Positions 16,616-24,942 of a stretch of DNA of 64,000 bases are shown piece by piece. Location: positions 1 to 64,000 of the forward strand of contig DASWJS010000018.1 of the NCBI GenBank assembly GCA_036397035.1, in the 5' to 3' direction. The notes below the pieces were generated by a model that was not told the origin of the DNA, searched no databases, and worked only from the letters and a program-made list of their open reading frames with translations. The stretch is from DASWJS01 sp036397035 (GTDB lineage Bacteria > Actinomycetota > AC-67). The position numbers and the translations under genes were made by a program. Numbering within the stretch: position 1 is the stretch's first letter; every line of letters begins with the position of its first letter.

Positions 16616-17692
16616 GTGAGCACGGACCACTATGCGATCCCGCTGCGGAGCGGCTCGGTCTGGGAGATCCCGACCGGGTTCGGCACCACGTTCCAGTGGG
16701 AATACGACGAGCGCCGCGCGCAACTGCTGACGCTCTACGGCAAGGGCAAGCAGAAGCAGTGGGACGCGGAGCAGAGGATCGACTGGTCGGTGGACGTCGA
16801 CCCACGTTCCCCGGACATGCCCGAGGTCTACGTGCCGATCTACGGCTCGGACATCTGGGAGGCCATGGACGACGAGCGTCGAGCCGAGGTGCGCCACCAC
16901 ATGACGGCGTGGCTCAACTCGCAGTTCCTCCACGGCGAGCAGGGCGCGCTCGTGTGCACCTCCAAGATCGTCATGGGCGTGCCCGACATAGACGCGAAGT
17001 TCTACGCCGCGACGCAAGTGATGGACGAGGCGCGCCACGTCGAGGTCTACGACCGGTACCTGCGCACGAAGATCGAGATGGCCTACCCGATCAACCCGTT
17101 CCTGCAAGAGCTGCTCGACCAGGTGATCCGCGACGCGCGCTGGGACCTGACCTACCTCGGGATGCAGATCATGATCGAGGGGCTTGCCCTGGCGGCGTTC
17201 GCGCTGATCCGCGACTACACGGCCGAGCCGCTCGCCAAGCAGATCAACACCTACGTCATGCAGGACGAGGCGCGCCACGTCGCCTTCGGGCGGCTCGCGC
17301 TGCGCGACTACTACCCGGAGCTGACCCAGGCCGAGCGCGGCGAGCGCGAGGAGTTCGTCGCCGAAGCGTCGCGGCTGATGTACGGCAGGCTGATGGCGCG
17401 AGAGGTCTGGGACAACCTCGGCATCGGCTGGAAGAACGTGCGCGAGCACGTGGAGTCGAGCGAGATCCTGGCCAACTTCCGCCGGATGCTCTTCAGCCGG
17501 ATCGTGCCGACCGTGAAGGACATCGGCTTGTGGGGCGAGCGGGTCCAGCGCTGCTTCGCCGACCTCGGCGTCATCGACTTCCAGGACGCGGTGCCCGACG
17601 ATCTGCTGGTCGCCGACGAGCTGATCGCCGAGGAGTACGACGCGCGCCGCGGCGAGGTCGAATCGGCCATCGCGCGCGGCGCGGTCTCCTAG
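16616..17692 (+). CDS. ferritin-like diiron protein
   Basis: A 358-residue helical protein with two DEARHV motifs about 90 residues apart (QVMDEARHVEVYDR and VMQDEARHVAFGR), plus helix Glu residues in HGEQGALV and IMIEGLAL. This is the four-helix diiron centre of ferritin-like oxygenases or oxidases related to ribonucleotide reductase R2 and AurF. The substrate is unknown. GTG 16616 is the first start after the -10 box. The stop overlaps the convergent membrane protein gene by four bases. Confidence 0.75.
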   Translation: MSTDHYAIPLRSGSVWEIPTGFGTTFQWEYDERRAQLLTLYGKGKQKQWDAEQRIDWSVDVDPRSPDMPEVYVPIYGSDIWEAMDDERRAEVRHHMTAWLNSQFLHGEQGALVCTSKIVMGVPDIDAKFYAATQVMDEARHVEVYDRYLRTKIEMAYPINPFLQELLDQVIRDARWDLTYLGMQIMIEGLALAAFALIRDYTAEPLAKQINTYVMQDEARHVAFGRLALRDYYPELTQAERGEREEFVAEASRLMYGRLMAREVWDNLGIGWKNVREHVESSEILANFRRMLFSRIVPTVKDIGLWGERVQRCFADLGVIDFQDAVPDDLLVADELIAEEYDARRGEVESAIARGAVS

Positions 17693-18645
17693 CTCTCGTT
17701 CGCGAAGCGAACCCCGTCGGGACCGACGCCGACGGTCTCGGTGCGCGTTCCGTCGCCCTCGACGCGAACCTCGAACTGCACGCTGTTCGCGTCGACCTCG
17801 TTGCGTTCGAGCACCTCGTAGGCCACCACGATTCCGGCGGGCGGCTCGACCTGCGTCGGCGCGCCTTCGATGCGCGCTTCCATGAACCGAATCAGCGAGG
17901 CGGTCAGCTCGTCGTAGACGATCCCTGCGGGGACGAATCCACGAGGGGTGTAGACGTCTCCGGTCGGGAAGTCCGCGTCGCCGGTCGGCGTCAGGCTGCC
18001 GACGATGTCACGGCCCATCTCGGCATAGCGCGACCACAGATCGTCGGTCGATCCCACCACGATGAACTGCAGCGTCTGTGGCCCCGGGCACGACGTCTGG
18101 GTGGGGCAGGAGCGCCCGCTCCAATCGAGGCGATACACGATGCGGCGCACGCCGTCCTCCGACCGCACCGCGTTCAGGCCCGCCAGCGTGGCCGGCTCGA
18201 AGGAAACGTCGCCGAACATCTCCGAGGTGTCGTCGTAGGCCTCGTCGTAGAACAGGAAGGACTCCACGGCGAAGGTGTCCTCGCCGACCGTAAGCCCGGG
18301 CAGGCCGGGTGGGTTGAACTCGACCGAACCCTCGAACCCGCCGACGTGCCAGTCGTCGGGAATGGTCACTTGGTACCCCTGCAGCTCGTTCCGGAACGTC
18401 GCGACGCCGTCGGTTCCACCCGTCGTCGCCGGGTTCACGAGTCCGTCACGCGCGCCGCTCGGCAGCAGGCGCGGGACCATCACGCCCGCGGCCGCGATCA
18501 GCGCCACCAGGAACACGGTCGTCGCGATGCGACGCTGGTGGACCGAGCGCACCTTTCCCTCGACCTCGCCCCAGGACTCGGTGCGCGGCTCGACGTCCTC
18601 TGCGTGTCGCATGAGAGCCTCCTTGATCTCGTTCTCGATGCTCAT
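17689..18645 (-). CDS. putative membrane-bound anti-sigma/sensor protein partnered with SigE-type factor
   Basis: A 318-residue protein: a short cytoplasmic N-terminus, one membrane segment at about residues 33-52 (ATTVFLVALIAAAGVMV) and a ~260-residue extracytoplasmic part with an ELQGYQVTIPDDWHVGG segment. I see no zinc anti-sigma motif. It starts by an ATGA overlap with the upstream sigma factor, so the two are translated together. The context, not a domain match, suggests that it controls that sigma factor. Confidence 0.6.
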   Translation of the reverse strand: MSIENEIKEALMRHAEDVEPRTESWGEVEGKVRSVHQRRIATTVFLVALIAAAGVMVPRLLPSGARDGLVNPATTGGTDGVATFRNELQGYQVTIPDDWHVGGFEGSVEFNPPGLPGLTVGEDTFAVESFLFYDEAYDDTSEMFGDVSFEPATLAGLNAVRSEDGVRRIVYRLDWSGRSCPTQTSCPGPQTLQFIVVGSTDDLWSRYAEMGRDIVGSLTPTGDADFPTGDVYTPRGFVPAGIVYDELTASLIRFMEARIEGAPTQVEPPAGIVVAYEVLERNEVDANSVQFEVRVEGDGTRTETVGVGPDGVRFANES

Positions 18646-19181
18646 GACTGCCTCCCTTCGCCGAGCCGCGCGCGCAACCGAGTCAGCGCGCGGTCGGCGT
18701 GCTTCTTCACGCTCCCCGTGCTCATGCCGAGCGCGGCGGCGACGTCCCGCTCGCTCATGTCCTCGTAGAACTTCAGCGCGACGACCGCGCGCTGGCGAGC
18801 GGACAGCTCCTGGATCGCGCGCCACATCTCGTCCCGGGTGTCGACGTCCGGATCGGACGCGGCGCGCGCGTCGAGTTGGCGCAGGGCCCGGGTCTCGCGG
18901 CTCGCGCGGCGGAAGCCGCTTCGAGACAGGTTTACGATCGTCCGGCGAGCGTAGGCGCCGATGCCCTGCTCCTCGACGCGCGCGCCCGCCTTGTACATGC
19001 GAACGAACGCGTCCTGGACCAGGTCCTCGGCCTGCGCCCGGCTCCCGCACACGAAGTACGCGAAGCGAAGGAGCCCCGGATACTCGGCGTCGAACCACGA
19101 ACCGAGCCGTTCGAGCCGCGAGCGTGCCGGCTGAAAGATTCCGATCTGCGCCCTCCACGTGGCCTCGGCTGTGCCGTTCAT
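18642..19181 (-). CDS. SigE-family ECF RNA polymerase sigma factor
   Basis: A 179-residue ECF sigma factor of the actinobacterial SigE family. Region 2 begins FDAEYPGLLRFAYFVCG and continues QAEDLVQDAFVRMY; region 4 contains LSARQRAVVALKFYEDMSE and a helix-turn-helix ending in STGSVKKHADRAL. I set the start at ATG 19181 (MNGTAEAT); the upstream in-frame ATG at 19250 would add a Gly/Pro-rich stretch without family support. The stop overlaps the start of the membrane partner gene. Confidence 0.88.
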   Translation of the reverse strand: MNGTAEATWRAQIGIFQPARSRLERLGSWFDAEYPGLLRFAYFVCGSRAQAEDLVQDAFVRMYKAGARVEEQGIGAYARRTIVNLSRSGFRRASRETRALRQLDARAASDPDVDTRDEMWRAIQELSARQRAVVALKFYEDMSERDVAAALGMSTGSVKKHADRALTRLRARLGEGRQS

Positions 19182-19288
19182 GCCCGGTATACGCCCGAGA
19201 CCCCGCCCAGGTTGACAGCCGAGGCCGGCAGGAGTGTCCCCCGCGGGCACTATGCTCTCGGGGCCGTTGCGGACTGTCCCGGACCATG

Positions 19289-19327
19289 GCGGTCACATAG
19301 AGCTCAGTTTGGACTGTATGTGTCCGC
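19289..19327. promoter_or_regulatory. imperfect inverted repeat between sigE operon and HTH gene
   Basis: GCGGTCACAT and ATGTGTCCGC match as an inverted repeat at 9 of 10 positions, separated by 19 bp. It lies in the 258-base divergent region upstream of an HTH protein, so it could be an operator. The evidence is position and symmetry only. Confidence 0.25.
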
Positions 19328-19439
19328 CGTGGACTCTGATGGTCCCCGCGCCCTTCGGTGGGATATGCCGTCGGCGCCTTCCCGCGTCCGCCTTCCTAGT
19401 TTCGTGTCGGCCTTCCCAGCTTCGCGGAGGTGAGTGGAC

Positions 19440-19952
19440 ATGGACAGCACGACCCACTGGGATCGCTTTGAAGCCGAGCTGCGGTGGCGAGGGGACGAGG
19501 AAGCGCTGGTGGATTGGCACGCGGCCGTGGAAACCGATCAGAAGGATCCCGACGCGTGGGCTCGTACGATGTTCATCGACGACTACCTCCACGGTGGCTA
19601 TCGGGAGCGGCGCAAGAACAAGCTGTTCGCCAAGATTGGGCCCAACGGGAGGTCCGAACCGGCGGCGGCCTCGGCTCCATCGACGCCCGCACAGATCGAG
19701 CATCCGGTGGGGCGTCAAGTGGCTGCGGAGCGATCCCGCGCGGGGCTGACGCAAGCTGAACTCGCCGACGCGGCCGGCATGCGTCGCGAGCGGCTCAGCA
19801 AGATCGAACGAGGCCTGCTCGAGCTTCGCTTCCGGGAGGCGTGCCGGATTGCGGATGCCGTCGGGTCCGGGCTGGATGCCTTCCGGGTGGACGCCCTCCG
19901 AGTGGGCGCCCTCCGAGTGGACGGTGAGCCTAGCCGCGGGCCAGGGCGGTGA
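19440..19952 (+). CDS. XRE-family helix-turn-helix protein with N-terminal extension
   Basis: A 170-residue protein. The N-terminal ~75 residues are charged and of unknown function. A Cro/C1-type helix-turn-helix follows at about 88-140 (AERSRAGLTQAELADAAG, SKIERGLLEL). The C-terminus ends in near-repeats (RVDALRVGALRVDG) from a short direct DNA repeat. I chose the ATG at 19440 because GGAGG is 9 nt upstream; a GTG at 19434 is possible. The 3' end overlaps the convergent uppP gene by 23 bases. Confidence 0.7.
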   Translation: MDSTTHWDRFEAELRWRGDEEALVDWHAAVETDQKDPDAWARTMFIDDYLHGGYRERRKNKLFAKIGPNGRSEPAAASAPSTPAQIEHPVGRQVAAERSRAGLTQAELADAAGMRRERLSKIERGLLELRFREACRIADAVGSGLDAFRVDALRVGALRVDGEPSRGPGR

Positions 19953-20766
19953 TCAGGCCGGCGACCATGATCAGCAGCAGGTAGGCGCCGAAGGAACGGA
20001 GCGTGCGGCGCTCGACCAGGCCGAGGAACCAGCGGATCGCCACGAAGCCCGAGACCGCCGCCGAGACGATGCCGACGAGGAAGGCCACGCCGTCGCCGCC
20101 GACGCCCTGGTCGATCATCGCGGGGATCTCGACGAGCGTCGCTCCCAGAATGATCGGCGCCGACAGCAAGAAGGAGAAGCGGGCGGCCGCGTGACGGTCG
20201 AACCCGAGGCGCATCCCGGCGCCGATGGTCGCGCCCGACCGCGAGATTCCCGGCAGGATCGCGACGGCTTGCGCGGCGCCGATGATCGCGGCGTCCGTCA
20301 CGGCGATCTCGGCGAGATCGCGGAACTGTGGCGCGTGATCCTCGCGCGCGCCCGCGACGACGCGCTCGCGCTTCGTCTCGGTCGCCATCAGGAACCAGCC
20401 CGTCACGCCCAGCAGCAGCGAGGCGACCCCGGGCCGCTCGAACGACGATTCGAAGAACGAGTTGAAGGCGACGCCGATCAGCGCGGCGGGCACCGTCCCG
20501 ACGCCGATCGCCACCGCGAGCGTGCGCGAGCCCGCGTCGGCCTCCTTCCAGCGCGCGACGGTCCGAACGAGCATGCGAATGTCCTCGCGGAAGAACAGCA
20601 CGACGGCGATCAGCGTCCCCAGGTGGACCGCGACGCCGAACGCGAGTGTCGGCTCGTCCAGGCCGAGGATGAACGGCACGACGACCAGGTGGCCGCTGGA
20701 GGAGATCGGCAGGAACTCGGTCAGGCCCTGGACGATGCCGAGCAGCAGCGCGACGAGGACGTTCAC
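19930..20766 (-). CDS. uppP: undecaprenyl-diphosphatase
   Basis: A 278-residue polytopic membrane enzyme of the UppP/BacA family, which dephosphorylates C55-PP to recycle the lipid carrier for cell-wall synthesis. It has the signature EFLPISSSGHL near the N-terminus and the second motif PGISRSG in the middle, with about eight hydrophobic segments. It is third in the fmdB-mtnP-uppP set. GTG 20766 overlaps the mtnP stop by four bases, which implies translational coupling. Confidence 0.93.
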   Translation of the reverse strand: MNVLVALLLGIVQGLTEFLPISSSGHLVVVPFILGLDEPTLAFGVAVHLGTLIAVVLFFREDIRMLVRTVARWKEADAGSRTLAVAIGVGTVPAALIGVAFNSFFESSFERPGVASLLLGVTGWFLMATETKRERVVAGAREDHAPQFRDLAEIAVTDAAIIGAAQAVAILPGISRSGATIGAGMRLGFDRHAAARFSFLLSAPIILGATLVEIPAMIDQGVGGDGVAFLVGIVSAAVSGFVAIRWFLGLVERRTLRSFGAYLLLIMVAGLITALARG

Positions 20767-21563
20767 GAGTGCCCGACCACGGCGCCTTGCAGGGCGGTCG
20801 CGCACGCGCACGCGCGCTCGGTGGGGATCGCGGGCACGACCGCGCCGAGCAGCGTCCGCAGGCGCTCGTTGTTCTCGCGGAACACGGCGACGACCTCGCC
20901 CACGCTCACGGGTTCGACGCCTTCGACGCCGGCGTCGTAGTCGGTGATGAGCGAGACGTTGCAGTAACACAGCTCCAGCTCGCGGGCGAGCGCCGCCTCC
21001 GGGTGCTGTGTCATGTTGATCACGTCCCAGCCCATTCGCGCGTACCAGGCCGACTCGGCCCGCGTCGAGAAGCGCGGCCCCTCGATCACCACGACGGTGC
21101 CTCGCTCGTGGACGCCGATGCCCTGCGCGCGCGCCCCGTCGATCGCCACGGCGCGCAGCTCGGGGCAGTAGGGGTCGGCGAGCGAGACGTGCGTCGTCGC
21201 CGGACCGTCGTAGAACGTCGAAAGCCGCCCGCTCGTCCGGTCGACGAGCTGGTCGCACACGACGAAGTCGCCGCGACGAACGTGCGCTTGCAGCGAGCCG
21301 GCGGCCGTCGGCGCGAGCACCCGCGTCACACCCAGCTCCCTGAACGCCCAGAGGTTCGCGCGGTAGGGGATGCGGTGCGGCGGATACTCGTGGCGAGTGC
21401 CGTGGCGGGGAAGGAACGCGACGCGACGCTCGCCGATCGTCGCAAGCGCGATCGGGGCGCTCGGCTCGCCGTACGGGGTGTCGAACTCGACTTCGGTGAC
21501 CTCGCCGGCCAGGGTGTAGAAGCCCGAGCTGCCGAAGATCCCGATCTCGGCGCGCGCGCTCAC
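20763..21563 (-). CDS. mtnP: S-methyl-5'-thioadenosine phosphorylase
   Basis: A 266-residue purine phosphorylase of the MTAP family, which splits methylthioadenosine with phosphate to adenine and methylthioribose-1-phosphate. It shows IGIFGSSGFY, RHGTRHEYPPHRIPYRANLWA, APTAAGSLQ, EGPRFSTRAE and MTQHPEAALARE. A related 6-oxopurine specificity cannot be excluded. GTG 21563 overlaps the fmdB stop, so the gene is coupled to fmdB upstream and uppP downstream. Confidence 0.9.
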   Translation of the reverse strand: MSARAEIGIFGSSGFYTLAGEVTEVEFDTPYGEPSAPIALATIGERRVAFLPRHGTRHEYPPHRIPYRANLWAFRELGVTRVLAPTAAGSLQAHVRRGDFVVCDQLVDRTSGRLSTFYDGPATTHVSLADPYCPELRAVAIDGARAQGIGVHERGTVVVIEGPRFSTRAESAWYARMGWDVINMTQHPEAALARELELCYCNVSLITDYDAGVEGVEPVSVGEVVAVFRENNERLRTLLGAVVPAIPTERACACATALQGAVVGHS

Positions 21564-21865
21564 TTCTTCGGGTCGGCCTTCTTGGCGCCGCCTTCCTTGG
21601 CGCCGCCGTCTTTGACGCCGCTCGACGAGGTCGTGTCGGCCTTCTTGGTCTCGGCGGAGGACGGCTTGGGCGAGGAGGCGGTCTTCTTCCCGCGGCTGTC
21701 GGTGGCGTAGAAGCCCGAGCCTTTCAGCACGATGCCCACCGGGTGATACACGCGCTTCAACTCGCTCCCGCAGACGTCGCACACGGTGAGCGGCTCGTCG
21801 GTGAAGCTCTGGTAGACCTCGATCCGGTTCCCGCACTTCGTGCAGGCGTATTCGTAGGTGGGCAT
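21560..21865 (-). CDS. FmdB-family zinc ribbon protein
   Basis: A 101-residue protein with an N-terminal zinc ribbon: MPTYEYACTKCG, then VCDVCG about 20 residues on, then GSGFYATD, the family's hallmark order. A Lys/Ser/Gly-rich, probably disordered tail follows. Function is not established for the family. No Shine-Dalgarno sequence is seen; a TAGGAT box lies 9 nt before the ATG. First gene of a coupled trio with mtnP and uppP. Confidence 0.88.
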   Translation of the reverse strand: MPTYEYACTKCGNRIEVYQSFTDEPLTVCDVCGSELKRVYHPVGIVLKGSGFYATDSRGKKTASSPKPSSAETKKADTTSSSGVKDGGAKEGGAKKADPKK

Positions 21866-21874
21866 CGCCGGCTC

Positions 21875-21880
21875 ATCCTA
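21875..21880 (-). promoter_or_regulatory. candidate -10 box of fmdB operon, overlapping the upstream stop codon
   Basis: Minus-strand TAGGAT lies 9 nt before the fmdB ATG. Its first three bases are the TAG stop of the 5-FTHF cyclo-ligase gene. Confidence 0.4.
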
Positions 21881-22435
21881 TCGGCGCAGGACTCGGGACT
21901 CGGTCACGACCAGGTCCATGCGCACGTCGTGGGGCTCGGCCGGAAGCTCGTCGACGACCTGGAAGTCGAAGCAGACGCCGATCTTCGTGGTCGCGGGCAC
22001 GGCGGCCAGGAAGGCGTCGAAGAAGCCGCCGCCGTGGCCGAGCCGCGCGCAGGCGAGGTCGAAGGCGACCCCGGGCACGACGGCGACGTCGACCGGCCCC
22101 GCCGGTTCGAGCGGAGGCTCCGGGATGCCGCGGAAGCCGGGCGCGAGATGCCCGAGCGAGCCGGCGCGCGCGGCGATCATCGATCCCTCGCCGGTCACCG
22201 CCGGGACGGCCAGGGACTTCCCCGACTCGAGGATCCAGCGGAGCAGCTCGGCGGTCGGCACCTCGCTGCGGACCGAGGCGTAGGCCAGGACCGAGCGCGC
22301 GGCGGCCAGCTCTGGGAGTCCGGTGAGCGTCCGGACGATGGCCGCCGCGCGCTCGGTCCGCTCCTGGGGAGTCGTCCGCTCGCGCCGCGAGAGGATCAGG
22401 CGGCGGAGCTCGTCCTTGCGTCGCTGGATGTCCAC
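21878..22435 (-). CDS. 5-formyltetrahydrofolate cyclo-ligase
   Basis: A protein of about 185 residues that converts 5-formyl-THF to 5,10-methenyl-THF using ATP. It shows the N-terminal KDELRRLILSRRERT and the family motif near the end, VPGVAFDLACARLGHGGGFFD. GTG 22435 is the best start by family length, but no Shine-Dalgarno sequence is evident. It lies upstream of fmdB on the same strand and is divergent from the diguanylate cyclase gene. Confidence 0.88.
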   Translation of the reverse strand: MDIQRRKDELRRLILSRRERTTPQERTERAAAIVRTLTGLPELAAARSVLAYASVRSEVPTAELLRWILESGKSLAVPAVTGEGSMIAARAGSLGHLAPGFRGIPEPPLEPAGPVDVAVVPGVAFDLACARLGHGGGFFDAFLAAVPATTKIGVCFDFQVVDELPAEPHDVRMDLVVTESRVLRR

Positions 22436-22483
22436 GTTTGGCGGGAGGAAACACTCAAAACCGGCGGCTCGATACAGTTCGTC

Positions 22484-22537
22484 GCGGGGCCGGACGATAA
22501 GCAGGGAAAGCCCTGCCCCGCAACAATTCGCGGGGCA
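22484..22537 (+). promoter_or_regulatory. three-segment structured leader upstream of diguanylate cyclase
   Basis: Segment A GCGGGGC (22484-22490), segment B GCCCCGC (22515-22521) and segment A' GCGGGGC (22530-22536) allow B to pair with either A or A'. The A-B helix would enclose a small hairpin, GCAGGG/CCCTGC (22501-22516), though its last two bases are shared with B. A TACAGT box at 22473 would place transcription start close to segment A. It does not match a known riboswitch that I can recognise. An attenuator or regulatory leader is an inference. Confidence 0.35.
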
Positions 22538-22585
22538 TCGCGGTATGCGGCCACGGGCGTCGCGCCAGAAAGGTACCGGTCCGGG

Positions 22586-23950
22586 ATGAAGCTCAGCACG
22601 CGGATCGCGGTCGCCGTCATCGGCGTCCTGTTCGGCGCGCTCTCGATCGGCCTGCTCGCGGGCGACGCCCCCGTTCGAACCGAGCTGCTGATCCTCGCGG
22701 TGGCGGGATCGGTCGGCGTCGTGGCCGGCGCGATCGCCGCCCGGATCGTGGCGAGCCCCTTCGTTCGCCTGACGGCGGCCGTCCGCCGGGCGGCCCGCGG
22801 CGACAAAGACGTCCACTTGGAGGCGACGGGCAACGACGAGATCGGCGACCTCGCGGCCTCGTTCAACCTGCTCACCGAACGCATCCGCCGTCACGCCGCC
22901 GACGTCGATCGCTCCCGGGGCGAGATCCGGGGCTCGGTCGCGCGGCTCGGCGAGGCGCTGCGGGCGACCCACGACTTGCAGAAGTTGCTCGCCGTCGTAC
23001 TGGAAACGGCGCTGGTCGCCGTCGACGGCAAGGCGGGAGGCGTGTTCCTGCTGACCGGAGGACGGTCCGAGCTGACGCTGCGCGTGGGACGTCAGCTCGA
23101 CGCGAGCCTTGCCGAATCGCCGATCGCGCTCGGTCAGGGCCTGGTCGGGACGGTCGCCGACTCCGGCCGGGCCGTCCTGCTGCCGGGCAGTCCCGACGTC
23201 GTGCTCGCCGACCCGGAACCGGTCGAGCCGACCGCGCTCGCGGTGCCGCTCCGGTCGCAGTCGCAGATGCTCGGCGTGCTGGCGCTCTACGGCCGGCGCA
23301 CGATCGCGCCGTTCAGGGACGAGGACCTGGAGATCATCACCTCGCTCGCGCAGCAAGCGGGCGTCGGGATCGACAACGTGCTGCTCCACCGCGAGGCGCA
23401 ACGCTTGTCGATCACCGACGGTCTGACCGGCATCTGGAACCGCCGCTTCCTCAACATGCGCCTGACGCAGGAGTTCGCGAGCGCCAAGCGGTTCGGCCGC
23501 CACCTGTCGGTGCTCTGGATCGACGCCGACAACTTCAAGACTGTGAACGACGAGCACGGGCACCAGCGCGGCGACTCGACGCTGATCGAGCTTGCGGCGC
23601 GGCTCGCCCCCGGCGTCCGCGAGGTCGACACGCTCGCGCGCTACGGCGGCGAGGAGTTCGTGCTCGTCCTGCCCGAGATCGACGGCGACGGCGCGCGGAT
23701 CGTCGCCGAGCGAATCTTGAACGAGGTCACCAAGGAGCCGTTCGGCGACGCCGGCGACCTGCCGCTGGACCTCACCGTCTCGATCGGCTGCGCGACCTAT
23801 CCCGAGCACGGCCAGACCCAGGAGGAGCTGCTGCGCTCCGCCGACCAGGCGATGTACGAAGCGAAGCGTCGCGGCAAGAACCGGATCGTCGGCGCCGACG
23901 AGGTGGACGGCCGCAACGGAGGCTTTGCCGAGCGGGGGACCGGGGCCTAG
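22586..23950 (+). CDS. membrane diguanylate cyclase (HAMP-GAF-GGDEF)
   Basis: A 454-residue protein: two N-terminal membrane segments, a HAMP-like stretch (NDEIGDLAASFNLLTERI, about residues 85-105), a GAF domain (about 125-275) and a C-terminal GGDEF domain (about 285-440). The active-site loop is GGEEF, so cyclase activity from two GTP to c-di-GMP is expected. The RxxD product-inhibition site is also present five residues before it (REVD). The ATG at 22586 begins a clean membrane anchor. Its TAG stop also begins the -10 box of galU. Confidence 0.9.
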   Translation: MKLSTRIAVAVIGVLFGALSIGLLAGDAPVRTELLILAVAGSVGVVAGAIAARIVASPFVRLTAAVRRAARGDKDVHLEATGNDEIGDLAASFNLLTERIRRHAADVDRSRGEIRGSVARLGEALRATHDLQKLLAVVLETALVAVDGKAGGVFLLTGGRSELTLRVGRQLDASLAESPIALGQGLVGTVADSGRAVLLPGSPDVVLADPEPVEPTALAVPLRSQSQMLGVLALYGRRTIAPFRDEDLEIITSLAQQAGVGIDNVLLHREAQRLSITDGLTGIWNRRFLNMRLTQEFASAKRFGRHLSVLWIDADNFKTVNDEHGHQRGDSTLIELAARLAPGVREVDTLARYGGEEFVLVLPEIDGDGARIVAERILNEVTKEPFGDAGDLPLDLTVSIGCATYPEHGQTQEELLRSADQAMYEAKRRGKNRIVGADEVDGRNGGFAERGTGA

Positions 23951-23953
23951 ACT
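23925..23953 (+). promoter_or_regulatory. promoter of galU embedded in the end of the upstream gene
   Basis: TTGCCG (23925-23930), a 17-bp spacer, then TAGACT (23948-23953), 10 nt before the galU ATG. The -10 box begins with the TAG stop of the diguanylate cyclase gene. No Shine-Dalgarno sequence follows, so the mRNA has almost no leader. Confidence 0.5.
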
Positions 23954-23963
23954 CGCCAGCCCT

Positions 23964-24836
23964 ATGGGCATCACGAAGGCGGTCATTCCCGCCGCCGGCT
24001 TCGGAACCCGATTTCTGCCGGCGACCAAGGCGGTGCCCAAGCCGCTCGTGACCGTGGTCGACACGCCGACGATCCAGTACATCGTCGCCGAGGCCGTCGA
24101 GGCGGGCCTCACCGACATCCTGATCGTCACCAGTGCCAACACGCGCGCGATCGCCGACCACTTCGACCGCTCGTGGGAATTGGAAGCCTTCCTGCGCGAG
24201 CGCGGCAAGGACGACCTGGCCGACCAGATGCGCGCGATCGCCGAGATGGCCGACATCCACTACGTGGACCAGCACGAGCCGCGCGGCCTCGGGCACGCGG
24301 TGTCGCTCGCCGAGCGCCACGTCGGCGACGAGCCTTTCGCCGTCCTGCTCAGCGACAACATCATGGACCGCCCGCTGCTGCAGCCGATGATCAAGGCGTT
24401 CGACGAGTACGGCCGCAGCGTCGTGGCGCTCCAAGAAGTCGCGCGCGATCAGGTCCCCAACTACGGCATCGCCGAAGTCGAGGGGGTCGGCGGGCGCCTG
24501 GTGAAGGTGCTCGACATCGTCGAGAAGCCGCCCGTGGAGGAGGCGCCGTCGAACCTCGCCGCGATCGGGCGCTACGTGTTCATGCCGGGCATCTTCGAGG
24601 CGCTGGCACGGACCGAGCCGGGCTGGGGCGGGGAGATCCAGCTCACCGACGCCATCCGGTCGCTGGCGCCGGCGCAGGCCGTCTTCGGCTACCTGTACGA
24701 GGGGAAGCTCTACGACGTGGGTCGCAAGCCCGACTACCTCCAGGCCACGGTCGAGCTTGCCGCCAAGGACCCCGTTCTCGGCGAGGAGTTCAAACGCTTC
24801 GTCGCCGATTTCGCCGCGCGCCACAAGTTGGTGTAA
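23964..24836 (+). CDS. galU: UTP-glucose-1-phosphate uridylyltransferase
   Basis: A 290-residue nucleotidyltransferase that makes UDP-glucose from UTP and glucose-1-phosphate for polysaccharides and glycolipids. It carries the N-terminal PAAGFGTRFLPATKAVPKPL segment, DNIMDRP for the metal-binding Asp, the DIVEKP segment and GEIQLTDAI. It lies 13 bases behind the diguanylate cyclase gene but seems to have its own promoter. Confidence 0.94.
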   Translation: MGITKAVIPAAGFGTRFLPATKAVPKPLVTVVDTPTIQYIVAEAVEAGLTDILIVTSANTRAIADHFDRSWELEAFLRERGKDDLADQMRAIAEMADIHYVDQHEPRGLGHAVSLAERHVGDEPFAVLLSDNIMDRPLLQPMIKAFDEYGRSVVALQEVARDQVPNYGIAEVEGVGGRLVKVLDIVEKPPVEEAPSNLAAIGRYVFMPGIFEALARTEPGWGGEIQLTDAIRSLAPAQAVFGYLYEGKLYDVGRKPDYLQATVELAAKDPVLGEEFKRFVADFAARHKLV

Positions 24837-24942
24837 ACCGGGGTTTCCATGGTCCTTGAAACCGTCAACGCCGGTGTTACCTTTGCCCACGGACGGGCAA
24901 TGCCGACCCGTCCATCTCTCGAACTGAGAGGGGGGCGCGCAC

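Noticed and set aside
15964..18768. Open frame of more than 900 codons across HAD, diiron and anti-sigma genes
   Set aside because: It spans three supported genes in wrong frames and shows only low-complexity shadow sequence.
19434..19952. Toxin-antitoxin module around the XRE-type gene
   Set aside because: No partner gene of suitable size on the same strand; neighbours are uppP (convergent) and the sigE operon.
22441..22586. Known c-di-GMP riboswitch upstream of the diguanylate cyclase
   Set aside because: The conserved core and tetraloop arrangement that I remember are not present; only alternative hairpins are seen, and they are reported as such.
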